The position numbers were made by a program, and so were the translations under genes. The notes below the pieces were generated by a model. The model was given only the letters and a program-made list of their open reading frames with translations, was not told where the DNA came from and made no database searches. From contig NC_080080.1 of NCBI RefSeq assembly GCF_949987535.1, positions 64,261,006 to 64,325,005 of the forward strand: a stretch of DNA of 64,000 nt. Direction: 5' to 3'. The stretch is from Balaenoptera acutorostrata. Its lineage: Eukaryota; Chordata; Mammalia; Artiodactyla; Balaenopteridae. How positions within the stretch are numbered: position 1 is the first letter of the stretch; each line of letters starts with the position of its first letter. Shown piece by piece: positions 58,565 through 64,000 of this stretch.

Positions 58565-58975
58565 CCAACCAATCAACCTGCCCTTATCAGGTGTTTACCA
58601 AGTACTCAACAAAAGTACCTTCAAGCTCTTCCTCTTCAAATTTATACCACAGGAGAACACAATTAAGTACTAAGCAATATGGTACAACAACTTTGGGAAT
58701 TCAAGGGAGGAAAAAAGCCTGACGTAGACAGGAGTTTAGTGGATGAAGACAGACTTGAATTTGTTCTTGAAGGAACAAGAGGATTCAGAGGAGCAGGGGG
58801 GAAAATAATAAAGAGAAATTAGTGGTGGGGGGAGAATCTTTCAGAGAAAGACCCATACAGACAAGAACAAACACGGGAGAGAGATGTCTGAGGCCAACTA
58901 TTACTTTGAATATTAAACAAGGTTTACATCTAGGTGAGGATAAACTATGCCTTTCCTCCGGTAAGAAATAGAAAG
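58565..58975 (+). repeat. Possible ancient repeat fragment
   Basis: 'gtgtttaccaagtactcaac' and 'gacttgaatttgttcttgaagg' loosely follow the ancient long family seen elsewhere in the window. Weak. Confidence 0.25.
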
Positions 58976-58982
58976 GCAGCAT

Positions 58983-59123
58983 TTTGGGACTTCCCTGGCC
59001 GTCCAGTGGTTAGGACTCTGTGCTTCCACTGCAGGGGGCCTGGGTTCGATCCCTGGTCAGGGAACTAAGATCCCGCAAGGGGCTCAGCATGGCCAACATA
59101 ATAATAATAATAATAAATAAAAT
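58983..59123 (+). mobile_element. Short CHR-type tRNA SINE
   Basis: Head-only form with (taa)n tail. Target duplication 'aaaggcagcat' at 58972-58982 and 59124-59134. Confidence 0.95.
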
Positions 59124-59356
59124 AAAGGCAGCATCTAAAAAAGCAAAGGAGGTTCTTGACAGGGGAGGCTTCTAGCAATGTTTGGAGACATCTTTTGTTG
59201 GTCAGGAAGTCTCACTTTTCACACCCCTGTGAAATAGAAAGTAAGCAGACCAGAAGCAAAAACCCTAGCATGAAATGGCATTGTGATCGAGGCGACTTAC
59301 CTCAGGCTCCTTGAGATAAGTAGGTTGTGATAAAGTACAATCTCACTTCTACCTAC

Positions 59357-59545
59357 AGTGGTTCTCAAACTTTAGGGAACGTAAGACACACCTGAGTACT
59401 TGTCAAAATGTGGCCCACAAGCCCCATCCCCCAAGATGCTGATTCAGCAGCTCTGTGGTTTACTAATTGGCATTTAAACACCCCCTCCCCCTGCCAGGTG
59501 ATTCTGATATAGGTTAGGACTGCATTTTGCACTGCCCTGTGAACT
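59357..59545 (+). mobile_element. hAT-Charlie-type MITE
   Basis: Starts with the terminal repeat 'cagtggttctcaaacttt' and carries 'gctgattcagcagctctg' and 'caggtgattctgatatagg'. Right terminus eroded. A MER20/MER3-class element by pattern. Confidence 0.8.
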
Positions 59546-59731
59546 GTCTCCTAAGCCATTGGTTAACTGACCAAACCCATCAGCTTCCAATTTATTTTCA
59601 TGGGCCATCAAGAGCTTTTGCCATCCAACTTTGGAAGAATGTCTGAGATGCTTCCACTTCTGTCATAATTTTCTTTCGCCTAGAGGCATTCAAGGTTCAC
59701 ATCAAGAAGGGAGAATTCCAGAGATGCTACC

Positions 59732-60084
59732 ATGAGCTGAATGCTTGTATCCCCCCAACATTCATACATTGAAGTCCTAACCCCCAACGCGATAGTATTT
59801 GGAAGTGAGGTCTTTGAGGGGTAATTAGGTTTAGATGAGGTCATGAGGGTGGGACCCCTATGATGGGGTTACCTGCCTTGTAAGAAGAGGAAGAGAGTCC
59901 GGAGCTCCTTCTCTCACCCTCTGCCTTGTAAGGACACAGCAAGAAGACAGCTCCCACCAGGAACTGAATCTGCCAGAACCTTGATCTTGGACTTCTAGCC
60001 TCCAGAACTATGAGAAGTAAATGTCTGTTATTTAAGCCACCAGTCTAGGTATTTTGTTATAGCAACCCAAGCCGACTAAGACAG
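59732..60084 (+). mobile_element. MST-type MaLR LTR
   Basis: 'cattcatacattgaagtcct', 'aaccccc', 'gtatttggaagtgaggtctt', 'gaggtcatgagggtgggacc', 'gtaaggacacagcaagaaga' and the end 'gtattttgttatagcaaccc...gactaagacag' match an MST LTR closely. Confidence 0.92.
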
Positions 60085-60449
60085 ATGCCACGTGTCAAAA
60101 CTGAGGAGTGAGATGGATCTGCTATGAAACATGGCCTCAAAACATGCTCCCCTACCTCTTTCCTTTTCCCAGCACAATCTATGTCAGAGGAAACAGACGA
60201 GCTTGAGCAAACAGGTTTCAGTTAAAATATGAATCATCTTGGACCTCAGCCTAATTCATAACTGGAACTAAATCTGACCATTTTTGTTAAGCTTTGGGTA
60301 TAAATACAAAAGGCAGAAACCTTTGACTTGCTAGATGGAAGCGTAGATTGTAACAGCTGTGGCAGTTCTGGTGATTAACTGGAACCAGTGGTGATGGATT
60401 TGGGCTGGTGAGGCCTCCATGTAGAAGGCAATGAGCAAAGGATGCCTGA
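60085..60449. other. No recognisable feature
   Basis: No named repeat or coding signal. Confidence 0.45.
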
Positions 60450-60885
60450 ACCAATTCATTTATTCAACAAAGGCTTTCTGAGTGCTTACCATGTGCCGGG
60501 CTCCAGAGTCCCAGCCGTGGACAAAACTGGCCGTTTTCTCCCTACATTCTGGTAGCCAAAGATGGAAGATACTTTCAAGTGGTAATAAGAGCTCGAAAAG
60601 ACACTGAGAACTGGAAAAGAGAGGGTGATTGGGGGGTAAGGAGTGGCTTCTTTAGAGAGGATGGTCAGGGAAAGTGTCCCTGCAAGACTGACATTTAAGC
60701 TGAGACCTAAATGTCAAGGAGAAGCTGGGCATGTAAAGATCCAGGGAAAGAACAGTAGATGCAAATCCCTGAGACTGAAAGGAGGTTGGCATGTTTGAGG
60801 AACAGGAGAAAGGCCACGGGGGCTGGCCCAAGTGAACAAGATGGAGGAGAAGCTGGAAAAGTAGACAGGATCCTGACGGGGCAGA
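60450..60885 (+). repeat. Ancient unnamed repeat fragment
   Basis: 'ttcatttattcaacaaaggc', 'gagtgcttaccatgtgccgg', 'gcatgtttgaggaacaggag' and 'gggctggcccaagtgaac' follow the long ancient family, same orientation as the other copies. Confidence 0.55.
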
Positions 60886-61099
60886 GGATATCATCACTAC
60901 TGCTGCAGAGGCTGAGAACCATTTCACAGTTAACACTCCTGGGGGGCAAATCTTTGGTTCTGTGGGTGATTGCCAGGCTCTGCCTTACACATTGACACAA
61001 TGAATAACTTGGGTCTGTCAGGTTGATGATTTCAAGCTTGGGAAGCGCTTCTCTCCCTCATCCCCTTCTCCTCCTGTTCAAAATGCCTGAAATTGTATC

Positions 61100-61310
61100 G
61101 AAAAGGCAGATTCAGTACTCTGGCTCTGTAGCCAGACAACCCAGGTTTTAGTTTCACCTCTGCCACTTTTTAGCTGAGCCTAAACAACCTGAGCCTTGTT
61201 CTTCACATCCGTAAAATGGGGGTAACACGAACTCCTTACAACACATGTAAGTCATTTACTAGAGCAGCTGACACAGAATAGTAAGTGCATACAAAAGCTA
61301 TTCTCATCCA
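61100..61310 (+). mobile_element. MIR SINE
   Basis: 'ggctctgtagccagacaacc', 'cacctctgccactttttagc', 'acatccgtaaaatgggggta' and 'cacagaatagtaagtgcat' give a clear sense MIR. Confidence 0.9.
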
Positions 61311-62265
61311 GGAAGCTTCTTTTCATTTCTCTAATTTAAGACATTGACGCAAGTTCAACAGAAAATCTCTCTGAAATAGTCATACTGTAAGTTGTTATTA
61401 GTCGTTTGTACTTTAGTGTGAATGTGTCTGCAATTCTTTCTCCAAAGCTCCACAAAGTTGGGTGAAAGAGAGAGAGGATATGAATGAGAGAAATTCTAGA
61501 TTTCAGAGTAACCAAAGGAAAGGAAAAACGAGACGGGTGAGGAAGACTATATAGCCTCTGAAATCTTCACAGTATTTAAATTCGTTAAAAACTATTAATA
61601 AAGGAAAAGAGTCAAGCCTTTACTTTCCTTTCCCATACAAAGTGCATTTCAGGGTAACCAAATGTTAATGAGAGAAGTTTCTCTTTATGAAAAGTATTCT
61701 AGCTAAGCCGTAAGAAACGATGATAGAATTAAAATATTACCATTTAGCAACCTCTAACAAGCTAATGGGTCAAGGTAATAACCATGAAGGGCCACTCACA
61801 TCACAAACAGAAAGAAGCGAGCATTTTCTGTCTCCAGATAGAAGTGTACACACCACCACTTATGAGGCATTTCTACTCTAAACTCAAGCCTAAACCTTTA
61901 GCTCTAACTATCAGTTTTATGTAACTACACATAACAGAGGAACATATTAAAAATCAAGGGGAAGCAACTGGCAAAATCCAGGCTATGAAAAACCCTCTTG
62001 GATAAATAATTCAGTTTCTTCAACAAATAAATTGCGAGGAAAAATAACATGAGGGGAAACCTGTAGATAAAAAAAGATTTAAGAGGCACCTCAACATATG
62101 GACTTATCAAAAGATCCCGAGTCAAACACACCAACTATAAAATTAAAGGCTGATGATGAAATCGGTGAAACTTGACTGGATATTTGATAACATTAAGGAA
62201 TTGCTGCTACATTTTTCGGTGTAATAATGGTATTGTGGTTACTTTTTAAAGAGTCCTTAGCTTTT
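61311..62265. other. No recognisable feature
   Basis: A+T-rich DNA with no named repeat or coding signal. Confidence 0.45.
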
Positions 62266-62269
62266 AGAA

Positions 62270-62365
62270 ATACATATTGAAATATTTATATATATTTAAA
62301 TATATCTACGTTTATAAATATTTATAAATATATATTTTCATGTGAAATATATATAATATCTGAGA
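62270..62365. repeat. AT-rich low-complexity tract
   Basis: Runs of 'atatttatatatatttaaat' type sequence. Confidence 0.85.
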
Positions 62366-63428
62366 TTTGCTTCAAATTAATCCAGGAGGGGGGTTGTTTT
62401 TTAATTACACAAAAATAACAAAAACTAAAATCAGAAATATCTAAAAATAACTTTATAATTTTCCTTAAGGTTCCTGTTCCCTACACACTCGTTACTGGTA
62501 ACCAAGGACGCTGCGAGTTAGAGGCATTTAAAAGCTTTTGACATGGGGCACGATAATAATAATAATGACGACTAACACTTCTTGATAACCTATACATTTG
62601 ACTAGAACCAGTCCAGGAACATGCTCAGCCAGAAAACTAATGCCATCGCCCTGAAAACAAACAAACAAAAAACAGAAAGAAGGTAAGAGGCACTCACCAT
62701 GAGTTACATTTCTGTCTCCCCCAGTTCACTGTGAGCTGCCGAAACCAGGGAACCACGTTTTATTCATCTTCCTCTTCCCCGGTCCACTTACCAAGCCTGG
62801 CCCGTGCGGCGTCACTAAATGAGGAGGAAAGGAAAACGTGGAAATACAGAGTAAGAGAGGCATTCTGACACCTAACGCTGAGAGAAAGAAGCTGAGGCCA
62901 GGCTGCTTGGACTTGCCAGGGAACAGCGGAGGGACAAGACTCCACTCAATCTACCTGAAGAAAACCACAGACCAAAAACGTACGAAAGTCAGTAACCAGG
63001 GGAGGTGGTTTGTGACTTTAAACTGGTTTGGTCTCTATTTTGCACCGTTAAGTCCGGCATCCCCAGGTGAGTCTGGGAGCTAAAGGGCCTTGATGGGAAA
63101 GAAACCTCCACCAACAGGGGGCAGCAAAGAGCTAACGTCTTAAGAGAAGCGGAAACCACATCAGCAAGGTGGGGCATCAGCACTTCCTGCTGGGAACTTC
63201 CAGCCTTGGCATCAGTGCCTACCTCTCTCACTGGTCAAGAAAAAGGAGCTTTTTGGAGGAATGCTGGGAAGCAGGAAATCGGTAGCAGTGTGGGAGGGAT
63301 AAACATTGCTGTGACAAAGTGACAGCGGATCAGGTAGAGTATCGTGTAGAAAGTTTTTCATATAAACATCCTGAAAACTGACCCTTAGCTAAACCTCAGT
63401 TCCAAGTCGTTCTGCAGGTTCCCTCTCA
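62366..63428. other. No recognisable gene or named repeat
   Basis: Contains an (aat)n patch at 62554-62566 and otherwise unique-looking DNA of rising G+C content. Short open frames at 62838-63083 (plus) and 62989-63231 (minus) have no domain I recognise. Confidence 0.45.
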
Positions 63429-63438
63429 GCGCATGCGC
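63429..63438. promoter_or_regulatory. NRF1-type palindrome
   Basis: 'gcgcatgcgc' is the palindromic core of the NRF1 site, found in CpG-rich promoters. It lies about 270 bp before a CpG-dense, GC-box-bearing patch. Binding is inferred from motif identity only. Confidence 0.4.
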
Positions 63439-63689
63439 ATGACCACGTAACTGCATTTCAAAGCCTAAGTCCCAGCACCACAATGACTAAGCAAAATCAT
63501 CTGAAAGCACTTTTAGGTGTCAGTTTATTACTGAAGGTCTCCTCCCTGAATTCCTTGCTGCTTTCTCCAACCAAGGCCATAAGCAAAAAAAAGCTTCTGA
63601 TGAGACACTGAGGCCTTGGTAATAAACCGCTGTTGATTTGATCAGGTTAAACACGGAGCCATTTAGGCACAGACCTTGCAGCTTGCTTC

Positions 63690-63760
63690 AGAGCCCTGCA
63701 CCGCGCCCGAGGTCGACCCAGAGCCAGCGCCCCGCCCCGCCCCCTCGCCCACTCGGGAAG
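63690..63760. promoter_or_regulatory. CpG-dense patch with GC boxes
   Basis: Nine CpG dinucleotides lie between 63701 and 63755, and two overlapping GC boxes ('ccccgcccc' at 63730-63738 and 63735-63743). The rest of the window is CpG-poor outside young SINEs. This fits the edge of a small CpG-island promoter or an intragenic CpG cluster. No exon is recognised next to it. Confidence 0.35.
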
Positions 63761-64000
63761 GGCCTGTTTTCACACAGACCAGGGGAGTTTGAACACTTCC
63801 CATGTCATCTGGAGAAATGCACTTTCCCCTTCATTTCAGTTGCACAGCCTCCATCCCTTCTCCCTTCTCATTGCAAATGGTGTTGGCGTGGACTTGAAGA
63901 ATTTTGCCCTCCTTGATTTTTCTTTCTCGTTGGCCCTACAGCATACCTACAGCATATCCCACACCCGGATGTAGGGAAGGATCGTCTCCTCCTCCTTCCC
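63761..64000. other. No recognisable feature
   Basis: The 92-codon plus-strand open frame 63638-63916 crosses the GC patch but matches no protein I know. The window ends here. Confidence 0.4.

Noticed and set aside
1..64000. CRISPR arrays, operons, riboswitches or bacterial insertion sequences
   Set aside because: Nothing of this kind is present. All direct repeats are SINE/LINE target duplications, microsatellites or single tandem duplications, and the composition is mammalian.

Overview
This window looks like nuclear DNA of a cetartiodactyl mammal, most likely a whale or dolphin. The main evidence is about 15 copies or fragments of the tRNA-derived CHR-type SINE. Their heads begin 'ggcttccctggtgg' or 'gggacttccctgg' and keep clear Pol III A-box and B-box sequences. 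I saw no BovB LINE or Bov-tA SINE, which argues against a ruminant. The rest of the repeat content is ordinary for a eutherian: 5'-truncated L1, MIR, L2, MaLR LTRs (MLT1 and MST types), an ERVL remnant and hAT-family DNA transposons.

I found no functional protein-coding gene and no RNA gene that I can support. Open reading frames are short, and most are six-frame shadows of repeats. The longest, on the minus strand at 33945-34550, crosses two MIR elements. The window is best read as intergenic or intronic DNA. Two stretches could be regulatory: a TA/CA-rich, low-repeat block near 12.4-12.66 kb with an exact PBX/PREP decamer, and a CpG-dense, GC-box-bearing patch at 63.69-63.76 kb preceded by an NRF1-type palindrome. 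One short stretch (34459-34566) has codon usage like an exon but is unassigned.

Layout: 0-6.4 kb holds an MLT1 LTR, a SINE with an internal duplication, a retroviral-type LTR in antisense, and an old L1 split by an LTR-like element. 7.9-9.7 kb holds old repeats. 10.8-14.1 kb is GC-rich, then CNE-like, then MIR, ending in a 2 x 133 bp tandem duplication. 16.5-18.4 kb is an old repeat split by a 0.9 kb L1. 19.5-26 kb has SINEs, a twin-primed L1, and an L1 3' end split by an hAT transposon with 8-bp target duplications. 27-30 kb has a perfect 2 x 75 bp tandem duplication followed by a decayed ERVL pol/integrase/dUTPase region and its 3' LTR. 30.5-39 kb is repeat-poor. 39-42.6 kb is an antisense 3.1 kb L1 with a SINE at its target site. 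42.9-46.5 kb is a dense nest of MLT1, L1 and three SINEs. 47-53.5 kb has MIR, MER-type and long ancient repeats. 55-60 kb has a SINE, a 3 x 40 bp tandem repeat, L2-like DNA, a 50-bp L1 scrap and an MST LTR. The end is mostly unique sequence with the GC-rich patch.

Nothing here shows a new enzymatic or defence system. The informative signals are retrotransposition scars: target duplications, an inversion, extra SINE tail sequence, target-site reuse and nesting. The candidate regulatory patches need comparative or functional data. Repeat family names come from recognition of sequence patterns, not from a database search.
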